Assembly (NCBI GenBank): GCA_003045895.1
Contig: PZPC01000003.1
Location: 62,001 to 126,000 of the forward strand
Direction: 5' to 3'
DNA length: 64,000 bases
Origin: Bacteroidota bacterium
Lineage (GTDB): Bacteria; Bacteroidota; Bacteroidia; Chitinophagales; Saprospiraceae
The notes beneath the pieces are model-generated. The model saw nothing but the letters and a program-made list of their open reading frames with translations, was not told where the DNA came from and made no database searches. The position numbers and the translations under genes were made by a program. Below are positions 9,358-17,676 of the stretch, piece by piece. Position 1 is the stretch's first letter; every line of letters begins with the position of its first letter.

Positions 9358-10473
9358 TTAATCCACCACCCTCCCCCAGTGTACCGCACCCCCTACCGCT
9401 GCCCGTCGGGCACCCGTGACGGTGGGTAAAACGTTGGGCTGTTCCTGCCAGCGCAGCGCACCCGCCAGTGCCATCAGGGCCGCTTCCTTATAGGCCGTCA
9501 GGTCGGGGGTGGCGGGTTCGAGGCGAATGGGGGCGATGGCCCGGGCGATAAGTTCACACTGGAAAGCATTGAAACCACCACCGCCGGTGACCAGCATGGT
9601 CTCGTGGCCGGTGAGGGTCAGTTTTTCGGTAGCGATGACCTTTTTTACGGCCAACCCCAGCTGTTCGGCGACGTGGAAACAGTAAGTGTGGAGGCGATCA
9701 GCCAGGGAACCCGTGGAGGGTTGCTGGAACAGGGGCAGGAGTTGCTCGCGCACCCAGTCGTTACCCAGGGATTTGGGCGGCGGAAGCTGGTAAAATGGCA
9801 GCGCATTGGCAGCGGCCAACAGATCGGGGAGCAGACTGCCACTGCGGGCGAACTGCCCGTTGTCGTCGTAGGGAAGGCCGATTTCCTGCACGAGGGCATC
9901 GAGGACCTGGTTGGCGCCACTCACGTCGAACGCGATGTACTCCTTTGGGGTTTGGATGCTGACGTTGGCAATGCCACCCAGGTTGAGGCAGGCAAAGTAG
10001 TTGGCCAACAGGTACTGGTCGGCCAGGGGAGCCAGCGGCGCACCCTGGCCGCCGAGGGCCATGTCGAGCGCACGAAACTGGTCGATGACTACTTTATCCA
10101 ATACCCCGGCCATGGCGGCGCCGTCGCCAATTTGGGTGGTCGTATGCTGGTCGGGGAAATGAAAAACAGTATGACCGTGGCTGGCCACCAGATCGACCGT
10201 GCCCGGGAGGGTAGCGATGAAATCGCGCACCAACTCGCCGAAATACCGCCCCAACTCGGTGTGCAGTAGCCACAATTCCCGGCCATTTAGCTCGGGCGCA
10301 GCGCGCAAGCGGTGTTGCCAGTTAGGGGGGTAGGGCAGCGTGACACCCCGGTGTAATTGCCAGTTGATGAGTTGGGCGGAATGGGCAGCCGCGAAAGTAA
10401 ATTCACACCAGGCGAGATCTACCCCATCAAGGGACGAACCCGACATCAATCCGACCACAGATAGCTTTTGCAT
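9358..10473 (-). CDS. anmK: Anhydro-N-acetylmuramic acid kinase
   Basis: A 371-residue cytoplasmic kinase of murein recycling that converts 1,6-anhydro-MurNAc to MurNAc-6-phosphate. The N-terminal signature GLMSGSSLDGVD is diagnostic, followed by ASHGHTVFHFP, NLGGIANVS and the glycine-rich MLVTGGGGFN segment near the C-terminus. ATG at 10473 is preferred over an in-frame GTG at 10491, because the family begins just before the GLMSG motif. It follows the cytochrome c gene on the same strand after 87 nt and may share its transcript. Confidence 0.93.
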   Translation of the reverse strand: MQKLSVVGLMSGSSLDGVDLAWCEFTFAAAHSAQLINWQLHRGVTLPYPPNWQHRLRAAPELNGRELWLLHTELGRYFGELVRDFIATLPGTVDLVASHGHTVFHFPDQHTTTQIGDGAAMAGVLDKVVIDQFRALDMALGGQGAPLAPLADQYLLANYFACLNLGGIANVSIQTPKEYIAFDVSGANQVLDALVQEIGLPYDDNGQFARSGSLLPDLLAAANALPFYQLPPPKSLGNDWVREQLLPLFQQPSTGSLADRLHTYCFHVAEQLGLAVKKVIATEKLTLTGHETMLVTGGGGFNAFQCELIARAIAPIRLEPATPDLTAYKEAALMALAGALRWQEQPNVLPTVTGARRAAVGGAVHWGRVVD

Positions 10474-10560
10474 CAGCAATAATTTGAGCACCAGGGAGCG
10501 TTGCCCTCCGTTGCGGGGTTTGTGGTCTGTGCGGCTGTTCTATTCAGGCTGTGGGCGGGG

Positions 10561-10893
10561 TTACTTCTTCAGTTCCAGGGAGTACTGGGCAACGGCGGCA
10601 ATCTGGTCCGCGTCGAGCAAATTCTCGAAAGGTGTCATGGCGCCCCGGCCTTTGGTGATGACTACGATGCGCTGCTCTAACGGCAGGACGGATTCCTGTA
10701 AATTCAGGGCACCGCTAGCTCCCATATCCCCGTAAAGGCCATGACAGGTGACGCAGTTCTGCTTGTAGATTTTTTTTCCGTCGGGAGCCGCAGCAGCCGT
10801 ACTGGTCACGGCGTTGTCTGTTGGTGGTTGTTCGGATCCACCACAGGCCCAGACTACGGTGGTAATGACCAGGAACACAAAAAGCTGTTTCAT
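10561..10893 (-). CDS. Class I cytochrome c, lipoprotein
   Basis: A 110-residue lipid-anchored c-type cytochrome. The first 17 residues are a lipoprotein signal ending in VVWAC (C17 would be lipidated). A Pro/Ser/Ala-rich tether leads to the haem motif CVTCH at residues 47-51; the likely distal ligand is the Met in GRGAMTPF. It should carry electrons in the periplasm, anchored to the inner or outer membrane. ATG 10893 is chosen over a frame extension to 10917 because the signal peptide begins there. A good Bacteroidota promoter lies just upstream (10922-10951, minus strand). Confidence 0.9.
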   Translation of the reverse strand: MKQLFVFLVITTVVWACGGSEQPPTDNAVTSTAAAAPDGKKIYKQNCVTCHGLYGDMGASGALNLQESVLPLEQRIVVITKGRGAMTPFENLLDADQIAAVAQYSLELKK

Positions 10894-10921
10894 AAAAAGG
10901 AATTTATTTTTGCCCAACTAC

Positions 10922-10951
10922 GAAAGTTAAACACTTAAAGTTAAACACCAA
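10922..10951 (-). promoter_or_regulatory. Bacteroidota-type promoter for the cytochrome c gene
   Basis: Read on the minus strand, TTG is followed by 19 nt and then TAACTTTC, close to the consensus TTG-N19-TAnnTTTG. Transcription would begin about 20 nt before the cytochrome ATG. Confidence 0.5.
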
Positions 10952-11134
10952 CGGGTACCGAGGGTTTACAAAAGTAGCACGGAAGCATCAATTCCTACTA
11001 TCCATCCTGAAAAAAACAACCGCTATCTAAAAATCAAACCTATTTATACGCATTAACTGTTATCTTTAGACAAACTAAGTGTTGGACTAAGAAAACGTTT
11101 TCAATTTTTCAGTCCAACTTACAACCCAATACCT

Positions 11135-11977
11135 ATGAGTGATCAGAGATACCGTACCGGTCAGAGCCGATTTATTAGTGTAGCCATTGTGGGCTTCCTT
11201 GTCCTGATGGTTTTAATCCTTTTCTCAAGCGCTACCTTCATTACCATTGAAGCAGGCGAACGAGGCGTACTATTCCGCCGGTTCAGTGGCGGCCTGGACA
11301 AGGAAAACATCTACACACCGGGCTTTCACGTGCTGGCCCCCTGGAACAGCATGTACGTGTATGACGTACGCGAGAAGCAAATTGAAGAAGGCATGGAAGT
11401 GCTTTCCAGCAACGGACTGAACATTAAAGTGGACATCACCGTTCGGGTAAATCCGATCTACAACAAGATCGGTCAGTTGCACGAAAATTTTGGGGTCGAC
11501 TACCAAAAGAGCCTGGTCAGTCCGGAGGTGCGTTCCTCGGTGCGGCAGGTGATCGGCAAATTCACCCCCGAAGAGCTCTACTCGTCCAAGCGCGACGAAG
11601 TCCAAAGCCTCATCCAGTCGGAGTTGGAGAAGACGCTGGCTGACAACTACATAGAGCTGAAAGCCAGCCTGATTCGGGATATTCAGTTGCCCGAAAAAGT
11701 GCGTAACGCCATCGAAGAAAAGCTGGAAGCCGAACAGTCGTCGCTCAAGTATGAGTACATCCTGGTGCAGTCGCGCAAGGAAGCCGAACGGCGCATCATC
11801 GAAGCCCAGGCCAAGGCCCGGTCCAACGAGATCCTGAACGCCAGTCTCACGGCCAATATCCTAAAAGATAAAGGAATTGAGGCGACCATGGAACTGGCCA
11901 ATTCGCCCAACAGCAAGGTCATCATCGTGGGGGGGCAAGGCTCCGGCGGCTTACCCCTGATTTTGGGTGGAAATTAA
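11135..11977 (+). CDS. Prohibitin/SPFH-domain membrane protein
   Basis: A 280-residue protein with one N-terminal transmembrane helix (about residues 15-33) and an SPFH/band-7 domain (about 35-215; ERGVLFRRFSGG, PGFHVLAPW, VDITVRVNP). A long charged coiled-coil segment (about 175-240; RKEAERRIIEAQAKA) follows, then a Gly-rich tail. Prohibitin-like proteins form ring assemblies on the membrane and control proteases or membrane domains; the partner here is unknown, and no FtsH or NfeD gene is adjacent. It diverges from the cytochrome c gene across a 241-nt intergenic region. Confidence 0.88.
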   Translation: MSDQRYRTGQSRFISVAIVGFLVLMVLILFSSATFITIEAGERGVLFRRFSGGLDKENIYTPGFHVLAPWNSMYVYDVREKQIEEGMEVLSSNGLNIKVDITVRVNPIYNKIGQLHENFGVDYQKSLVSPEVRSSVRQVIGKFTPEELYSSKRDEVQSLIQSELEKTLADNYIELKASLIRDIQLPEKVRNAIEEKLEAEQSSLKYEYILVQSRKEAERRIIEAQAKARSNEILNASLTANILKDKGIEATMELANSPNSKVIIVGGQGSGGLPLILGGN

Positions 11978-12109
11978 GCAATCCAACCAGCGTTGAATAA
12001 AAACGTACCAACTTCGTGCCGCAACGGCAAAAAATAAGGAGAAGATTTCGGGAAGGATAAAAGCCGTGGCCGCTGGCCACAGGTGGGCGATTTGCTCGCC
12101 TGCGGCCAG

Positions 12110-12118
12110 TTATCCACA
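12110..12118 (+). promoter_or_regulatory. DnaA-box-like 9-mer upstream of dnaB
   Basis: TTATCCACA is an exact match to the classical bacterial DnaA box. It lies 94 nt before the dnaB ATG, just after two small inverted repeats (GTGGCC-GCT-GGCCAC at 12066-12080 and GGCGA/TCGCC after it). A single 9-mer can occur by chance. Confidence 0.4.
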
Positions 12119-12182
12119 CTGCCGGGCAGTTGTTAACACGTGTGCGTTGACAAAAGCCTGCGGTCGGTTAGGGAAAAGGTTT

Positions 12183-12190
12183 TACTTTTG
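12183..12190 (+). promoter_or_regulatory. -7-like promoter element of dnaB
   Basis: TACTTTTG fits TAnnTTTG and lies 22 nt before the dnaB ATG. No convincing TTG sits at the right distance upstream, so this is a partial match. Confidence 0.4.
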
Positions 12191-12212
12191 TAAGCTTAAG
12201 TACTAGGGTAAA

Positions 12213-13736
12213 ATGGCGGAACCATTCACAGATAAGACGAGTACCCGCAAAAAAGCGGGCAGCAAGCAGGGCCGGGAGGACTTGTCGAGCTACCTTTTCG
12301 GGAAGGTGCCACCCCAGGCGGTGCCCCTGGAGGAAGCAATCCTCGGGGCCATTATGCTGGAGAAGGACGCCCTCACGCAAGTGTTGGACGTGCTCCAGGC
12401 CGACGCCTTCTACGTAGACGCCCACCAAATGATCTTCCAGGCCATGCTGCGCCTCTTCGACCGTTCGCAACCCATCGACTTGCTGACGATGATGGAAGAA
12501 CTCAAGAAGGGCGGCGAGTTGGATGCTTCCGGCGGCCCCGCCTACCTGGCCGAACTGACCAACAAGGTGGCTTCGGCCGCCAATATTGAATACCACGCGC
12601 GGATCGTAGCCCAGAAATTTATCCAGCGGGAACTTATCCGCAACGCGACCAAGACCATCAACGACGCCTTCGAAGACACGACCGATGTGTTCGATCTGCT
12701 GGACGAAGCTGAGAACAGCCTCTTCAAGATCGCAGAGCGCAACATGGGCCGCAGTGTCGACCGCATGGGCTCCCTGGCGAGCAAGCTCCTCAAGCAGATC
12801 GAAACCCTCAAAGACAGCGAAGAAGGCCTCACGGGGGTACCCACCGGATTTACCGAAATGGACCGCCTGACGAGTGGCTTCCAGCGCTCAGACCTCATTA
12901 TTCTGGCCGCGCGGCCAGGTATGGGTAAAACCGCCCTGACCCTGTCTATCGCCAAAAACGCGGCCCTGGACTTCAACAAGGGGGTCGCGATCTTCAGCCT
13001 GGAGATGTCGAGCCTGCAGTTGGCCCAGCGAATCATCTCCATGGAGGCCGAAATACCGGGCAGCAAGCTCCGCAACGGACAGATGGAAGAGTACGAATGG
13101 CAGCAGCTGCACAGCGCCATTGAGCGCGTAGCCGACGCCCCGATCTTTATTGACGATACCCCCGGTATCAACACCTTCGAGTTGCGGGCCAAGTGCCGGC
13201 GCCTGAAGATGCAGTACGATATTCAACTTATCATTATCGACTACCTGCAGCTGATGAGCGGCGGCAGTGACAGCAACAAGGGCGGCAATCGCGAACAGGA
13301 AGTGAGTGCCATCTCGCGGGCCCTCAAAGGCCTGGCCAAGGAGTTGGACGTACCCGTGATCGCCCTGTCGCAGCTGAGTCGGGCAGTAGAAACCCGCGGT
13401 GGTGACAAGCGTCCCCAGCTGAGTGACCTGCGGGAATCGGGATCGATCGAGCAGGATGCCGACATGGTCATGTTCATCTACCGCCCGGAATACTACCAGA
13501 TTCTGGAAGACGAGGAAGGCCAATCGCTCAAGGGCGTAGCCGACGTAATCGTCGCCAAAAACCGCCACGGCGCCTTGCAAGACGTGCGCCTGCGCTTCAC
13601 CGGCGAATTTGCCCGCTTCTCCAACATGGACGACCCCGACTTTGGCAACCTGCCCGGCGACACCTTCGAGAGCCCTTTCAATAACATCATCACCAAGCCT
13701 TCGCGGATGAATGATGATGAGGATATTCCGTTTTAG
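12213..13736 (+). CDS. dnaB: Replicative DNA helicase
   Basis: A 507-residue hexameric helicase that unwinds DNA at the replication fork. The N-terminal primase-binding domain covers about residues 25-130 (VPLEEAILGAIMLEKDAL). The RecA-like C-terminal domain has Walker A at about 232-239 (ARPGMGKT) and Walker B in LIIIDYLQLM, followed by the family motifs LSQLSRAVE and DLRESGSIEQDAD. Length and domain order are normal and I see no intein. The 235-nt upstream region carries a DnaA-box-like site and a -7-like element. Confidence 0.96.
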   Translation: MAEPFTDKTSTRKKAGSKQGREDLSSYLFGKVPPQAVPLEEAILGAIMLEKDALTQVLDVLQADAFYVDAHQMIFQAMLRLFDRSQPIDLLTMMEELKKGGELDASGGPAYLAELTNKVASAANIEYHARIVAQKFIQRELIRNATKTINDAFEDTTDVFDLLDEAENSLFKIAERNMGRSVDRMGSLASKLLKQIETLKDSEEGLTGVPTGFTEMDRLTSGFQRSDLIILAARPGMGKTALTLSIAKNAALDFNKGVAIFSLEMSSLQLAQRIISMEAEIPGSKLRNGQMEEYEWQQLHSAIERVADAPIFIDDTPGINTFELRAKCRRLKMQYDIQLIIIDYLQLMSGGSDSNKGGNREQEVSAISRALKGLAKELDVPVIALSQLSRAVETRGGDKRPQLSDLRESGSIEQDADMVMFIYRPEYYQILEDEEGQSLKGVADVIVAKNRHGALQDVRLRFTGEFARFSNMDDPDFGNLPGDTFESPFNNIITKPSRMNDDEDIPF

Positions 13737-13791
13737 GAGGGGGAAATAGAGCAAATATTTAGCCAGTCGTTCGAATTTCACCAAGAGCTAT

Positions 13792-14298
13792 ATGATTGCC
13801 ATCACACAAGCCCATACCCCCGCCGACTTTCAACAAATTGCCGATCTCGCTACCGTCATTTGGACGGATCACTACGTGCCCATCGTGGGGGTCGGGCAAA
13901 TTGTTTACATGCTGGAAAAATTTCAGTCGGCCAGTGCTATCGTGCAACAGGTGCAGGAAGGTACGGCCTACTTTATCCTCCGTCACGGAGATGATTCCGC
14001 TGGCTATTTTTCTTATTACCCCAAAGGGGAATCCCTGTTTCTGAGTAAGTTGTATGTGTTATCTGCCTTCAGGGGCCAGGGGCTGGCGAAAATGGCCATC
14101 GCCTCCATCGCCGCCGCCGCTGCCGCATTGGAGTGCCGCCGCATTACCCTGACGGTGAACAAAAACAATACGGGCTCCATCCAGGCCTACGAAAAAATGG
14201 GGTTTACCAAAGTCGAGGCCATTGTGCTGGACATTGGGCAGGGTTACGTCATGGATGATTATCTGATGGAAAAGCGCCTGCCGCCAAGAGCAGATTAA
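13792..14298 (+). CDS. GNAT-family N-acetyltransferase
   Basis: A 168-residue acetyl-CoA-dependent acetyltransferase. The acetyl-CoA loop is visible as LSAFRGQGLAKMAI (pattern Q/RxxGxG/A), preceded by the beta-strand SLFLSKLYVL and followed by RRITLTVNKNNTGSIQAYEKMGF, the typical GNAT motif A/B region. The substrate is unknown. It starts 55 nt after dnaB on the same strand and may be read through from it. Confidence 0.88.
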   Translation: MIAITQAHTPADFQQIADLATVIWTDHYVPIVGVGQIVYMLEKFQSASAIVQQVQEGTAYFILRHGDDSAGYFSYYPKGESLFLSKLYVLSAFRGQGLAKMAIASIAAAAAALECRRITLTVNKNNTGSIQAYEKMGFTKVEAIVLDIGQGYVMDDYLMEKRLPPRAD

Positions 14299-14352
14299 GT
14301 TAGCGGTTGCGCCGCGGGTTGGCTAGTGTGATGGATTTTTAAGCGCTTTAAA

Positions 14353-14405
14353 TGCCCCCTAACAGCACGCTGCCGACTGCGGCCTGGCCGAAAGAGGGGG
14401 TTATT
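14353..14405 (+). terminator. Possible weak terminator after the GNAT gene
   Basis: CCCCCT and AGGGGG face each other around a 40-nt GC-rich loop with smaller internal pairings, followed by TTATTT. The long loop makes this uncertain. Confidence 0.3.
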
Positions 14406-14525
14406 TGCTAAGCATTTCGCAGGAAGGCCAACAATTTGTGACCAAAATCATTAAAGATTAAGCCCCGTAAGCTGGGCCTTAAAACTTGCGACTGATGAAA
14501 AAACAAAACCCAACCCGCCTACGGC

Positions 14526-15815
14526 ATGATTGCCATCAACCCGGGAGCCGTGGCCGAAGCGCGGGAAAAAGACCGTCGCCGGTCCGTAAGTGATCATCCC
14601 ATCTACGGGATACCCATTTTGCTGAAGGACAACATCGACGCTGCGGGCATGCCCACCACCGCCGGTGCCCACGCCCTGCTGAACAACAGCACGACCGACG
14701 CGTTTATCGTCACCCGGATCAAAGCGGCGGGTGGCATTGTGCTCGGAAAGACCAACCTGAGCGAATGGGCCAATTTTCTTTGTCAGGGTTGCCCCAATGG
14801 CTACAGTGCGGTTGGGGGGCAAACGCTCAATGCCTACGGCCGTAAGGTGTTTGATACGGGCGGGTCAAGCTCCGGCAGTGGTGCGGCTATGGCCGCCAAC
14901 TACGCCGCCGCAGCGGTGGGTACCGAGACCTCGGGCTCCATCCTCTCCCCGTCGAGCAAAAGCTCCCTGGTGGGTTTGAAGCCTACCGTAGGGCTGTTGA
15001 GCCGGGGCGGCATCGTGCCCATCTCCAGCACCTTGGACACCCCCGGCCCCATGACCAGAAACGTGACCGACAACGCCATTCTGCTCTCTGCCATGGCGGG
15101 GGAAGACCCCGCTGACGCCGCCACCCGCAACAACCCCAAGGACCAACCCTACCTGGAAGAACTGAAAGGCGCCACCCTGCAGGGGCTGCGCTTCGGGGTG
15201 TTTAAAGACTACCTGAAAGATTCGCTCTATGAGTTGAGTGTGGCTGCCATTGTTGCACAAGGCGGTATCGCCGTTGAATTTGAACCGGTCGAACTGGATT
15301 TTAACGGCTTCGGGCGCATCCTGAGTGCAGATATGAAAGTGGATTTGCCCCACTACCTCCAGACCTACGCTTCTCCTGCGATTACCCTGCGCTCGGTGGC
15401 CGATGTGGTGCGGTACAACGAACAGGATACGTTGGTCCGGATTCCCGATGGTCAGGCACGCTTCGCCGGCATCCTGGACGAAGATATCACGCCGGAAGAG
15501 CTGCTCGTGCTGAAGAAACGTATCCACGACGAAGGTGTGCGCTTTTTTGAAGAACCGCTCGTGGCGCACCAATTGGACGCAATTTTGTCTGTCAATAACC
15601 AGCACGCGGGTTACGCCGCTGCTGCCCGGTATCCTTGCCTGACCGTTCCGATGGGGTACAGCGCCGCCGGCGAACCCAACGGCCTGACCTTTATCGGCCG
15701 GCCGTTTACGGAAGACCTCCTCCTGAAGATGGGCTATGCCTACGAGCAGGTTAGTAAGCGGCGGAAATTGCCCATAGCGACCGCGACCACTGGATGTCAG
15801 CGGAGGAAGCCGTAG
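14526..15815 (+). pseudogene. Amidase-signature enzyme, truncated at the N-terminus and rearranged at the C-terminus
   Basis: The frame encodes the catalytic core of an amidase-signature family enzyme (GatA-like hydrolase). The catalytic lysine lies in GIPILLKDNID, and the Ser-cisSer pair lies in DTGGSSSGSGAA and TETSGSILSP; all are retained. The first recognisable residues (MIAINPGAVAEA) match a position normally about 60-80 residues into the protein, so the signal peptide and N-terminal helices are missing. Upstream, ATG AAA AAA at 14495 lies in another frame and could be the remnant of the true start. The C-terminal homology ends near YEQVSKRRK (about 15765); the last codons read out of frame through a clpP remnant. 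A loss-of-function relic is the simplest reading, though a shortened active enzyme cannot be excluded. Confidence 0.75.
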
Positions 15816-15853
15816 CCTATGGAATTTTGGATGAAGTGCTAAAGAAAGGGTAG
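15758..15853 (+). pseudogene. clpP: 3' remnant of a clpP (ATP-dependent Clp protease subunit) gene
   Basis: In the frame one position off the amidase, 31 codons and a stop encode a ClpP C-terminus: AEIAHSDRDHWMSAEEA, then VAYGILDEVLKKG. The DRDxWMSAEEAxxYGxxDEVL pattern is characteristic of the end of ClpP. A stop codon (TAA 15755-15757) closes the frame immediately upstream and no other clpP sequence is visible, so this is a fragment joined to the amidase by a deletion or recombination. The catalytic Ser, His and Asp regions are absent. Confidence 0.75.
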
Positions 15854-15889
15854 TCCCTGGGGAATATGACCTTCCACAAGTGGGCTGAT

Positions 15890-16087
15890 CTACTCTTCTT
15901 CTTCCAGGTAACCGAACAAGTCCAATTCTTCGTCTTCGTCATCTGTCTGGAAGCGATAGACTTGCTTGGGCTTGTATTTTTGCTTATCCAGCGGTTTCAG
16001 CTTGGGTTTGCGCTGGCGTTCGTTGGATTCGCGGGGCGAAGAGTTGTTGGGTTCCAAACTCTTATTCTTCGTCTCTGACTGTTTCAT
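15890..16087 (-). CDS. Small charged hypothetical protein
   Basis: A 65-residue soluble protein with a basic N-terminal half rich in Lys, Gln and Pro (KPKLKPLDKQKYKPKQVYRF) and a strongly acidic C-terminus (DDEDEELDLFGYLEEEE). No domain is recognised. ATG 16087 is preferred over an in-frame TTG at 16096. The polarised charge suggests a nucleic-acid or protein-binding peptide, but this is only inference. Its stop lies 36 nt from the clpP remnant on the opposite strand. Confidence 0.55.
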   Translation of the reverse strand: MKQSETKNKSLEPNNSSPRESNERQRKPKLKPLDKQKYKPKQVYRFQTDDEDEELDLFGYLEEEE

Positions 16088-16472
16088 GATCAGCAATGGT
16101 TAGAAAATGCTATTTGACCAGACAATTTTAAAGGAAAAAACAATAGCAGGAAAGGGGTAAAGCGCATTTTTTTTAGTTTGCGCCGGTTTTTTTTGATTTT
16201 TTTGTGAAAAGACGAATCCTAAAGGCTTGAAAAGTGCCTTTTGGTTAAATTTAAACAAATTTAGTTTTGTTTAAAAAAAATACTTCTAATGTAAATAAGT
16301 GATTTTTGAAACGTGTCGGAATAATATACTGCGACTATTTGCGGCTTTATGACAACCCTGGTGGCCTAATGCCAGTAGGGATATTTCCCTCCTCCTCCAC
16401 ACTTCAACCACCTGCCCACGGGGCGGTATGTCCTGCGTAAAGAAGGCCGCCATGGCCGCGGGCAGGGCTGTG
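16088..16472. other. AT-rich intergenic region with a 10-bp palindrome
   Basis: A 385-nt non-coding stretch between two minus-strand genes, with several T runs. A perfect inverted repeat, TTTAAACAAA and TTTGTTTAAA with a 6-nt spacer, lies at 16250-16275. It could be an operator for the downstream small gene or an AT-rich hairpin. I see no ORF. Confidence 0.45.
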
Positions 16473-17375
16473 CTAAGCCACCTCCCGTCCGCGCGCGGCT
16501 TCGAGGAGGGCAAACCAGTGTTCATCCGTTAGTTCAATAGCCAGCGCTTTCACTACTGCCTGAAGGCGTTCCGGGCGGGTGGTACCCAGCACGGGTAAGA
16601 TGCCTGCAGGATGGTGCAACAACCAGGCCAGTAACAGGAGATCAGCGCCCGGGGAGTCATAGTAGGCACCTATTTCGGCCAGTTTGTCGGCGGTACGCAG
16701 GGCAGCCTCATCGGTACGGCCAAACAAACCACCCAGAGGCGACCAGGCCATGGGGCGAATGCGGTGTTGCAGGCACTGGTCGAAAGTACCGTCGAAGCAG
16801 GGCTCGAAGTGCAGCAAACTGGCCTTTACCTGGTTGGTGACCAGGGGCGTGACGCTGTGGAGGTAGTCGAACTGACTGGGTGTGAAATTGGAAACACCAA
16901 AATGGAGCACTTTGCCCTGGCTTTTGAGCTGGGCGATCGCCGCCGCTACCTCGTCGGCTTGCATCAGTGGACTGGGCCGGTGTACGAGTAGGAGGTCCAG
17001 GTAGTCGGTGCCCAGGTTGCGCAGGCTCTGTTCGGCCGAGGCGATGATGTAATCCTTGCGCAGGTCGTAACTTTTTAACGTGTTTTCGGGGCGTTGTGGG
17101 CATACCAGCCGGATGCCGCATTTCGAGATCAATTGCATTTGCTGGCGCCAGCCCTGGCGATGGCGCAGCGCAGCACCAAAAGCGGCTTCGGTGGTGTAGT
17201 GTCCGTAAATGTCGGCGTGGTCGAAAGTGGTGATGCCCACTTCCAGGCAGGTGTCGATCAGTTTTCCTATGGCCCTGGCCGATAAGTCGTGCCCCCAGAC
17301 GCCCCAGGTCATGACGCCGGCTACCAGGCGAGAAAATTGAGGTCCGTGGGTGGAGAGTGCTATGGGTACTGGCAT
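16473..17375 (-). CDS. Aldo/keto reductase
   Basis: A 300-residue NADPH-dependent oxidoreductase with a TIM-barrel fold. The catalytic tetrad is visible as D52 and Y57 (FDHADIYG), K85 (ISKCG) and H132 (LLVHRPSP). The C-terminal nucleotide-binding segment (ILPVLGTTRPERLQ) is present. Overall it resembles the YdhF-type subgroup. ATG 17375 is chosen over an in-frame TTG at 17417. The substrate is unknown and it appears to be a single-gene unit. Confidence 0.9.
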   Translation of the reverse strand: MPVPIALSTHGPQFSRLVAGVMTWGVWGHDLSARAIGKLIDTCLEVGITTFDHADIYGHYTTEAAFGAALRHRQGWRQQMQLISKCGIRLVCPQRPENTLKSYDLRKDYIIASAEQSLRNLGTDYLDLLLVHRPSPLMQADEVAAAIAQLKSQGKVLHFGVSNFTPSQFDYLHSVTPLVTNQVKASLLHFEPCFDGTFDQCLQHRIRPMAWSPLGGLFGRTDEAALRTADKLAEIGAYYDSPGADLLLLAWLLHHPAGILPVLGTTRPERLQAVVKALAIELTDEHWFALLEAARGREVA

Positions 17376-17676
17376 AGGGGGAGGATTGAATTTTAATTCT
17401 ATAAGGTAAAGAAACAAAATATTAGGGAAGCGGTATAGTCACCGGCAGATTTGGGTAGATCATTCAAGACCACCGGTGGTTACCGGGCCGGTTGGCGGGG
17501 GGCTCTGGCAGTACAAGCTCCCGGTTATCTCTACGGAGCAAAGGTTAAAACGGGACTTAAAGGAAGGCAATGTGTCCTGGTTTTGACAAACCCCGGCACA
17601 AAAAACTGAACATTTCCTCCTCTAAAGTTATTACAAAAATATAGTATCTAATTTCAAAAACCCAAAGTGAATTTTT
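17376..17676. other. Divergent intergenic region, no feature recognised
   Basis: A 301-nt region between the divergent aldo/keto reductase and CHRD-protein genes. It must hold promoters for both, but I found no clear TAnnTTTG box, ORF or hairpin. Confidence 0.4.

Noticed and set aside
12060-12212. Replication origin next to dnaB
   Set aside because: Only one DnaA-box match and no clustered boxes or AT-rich unwinding region; dnaA and other origin neighbours are absent.
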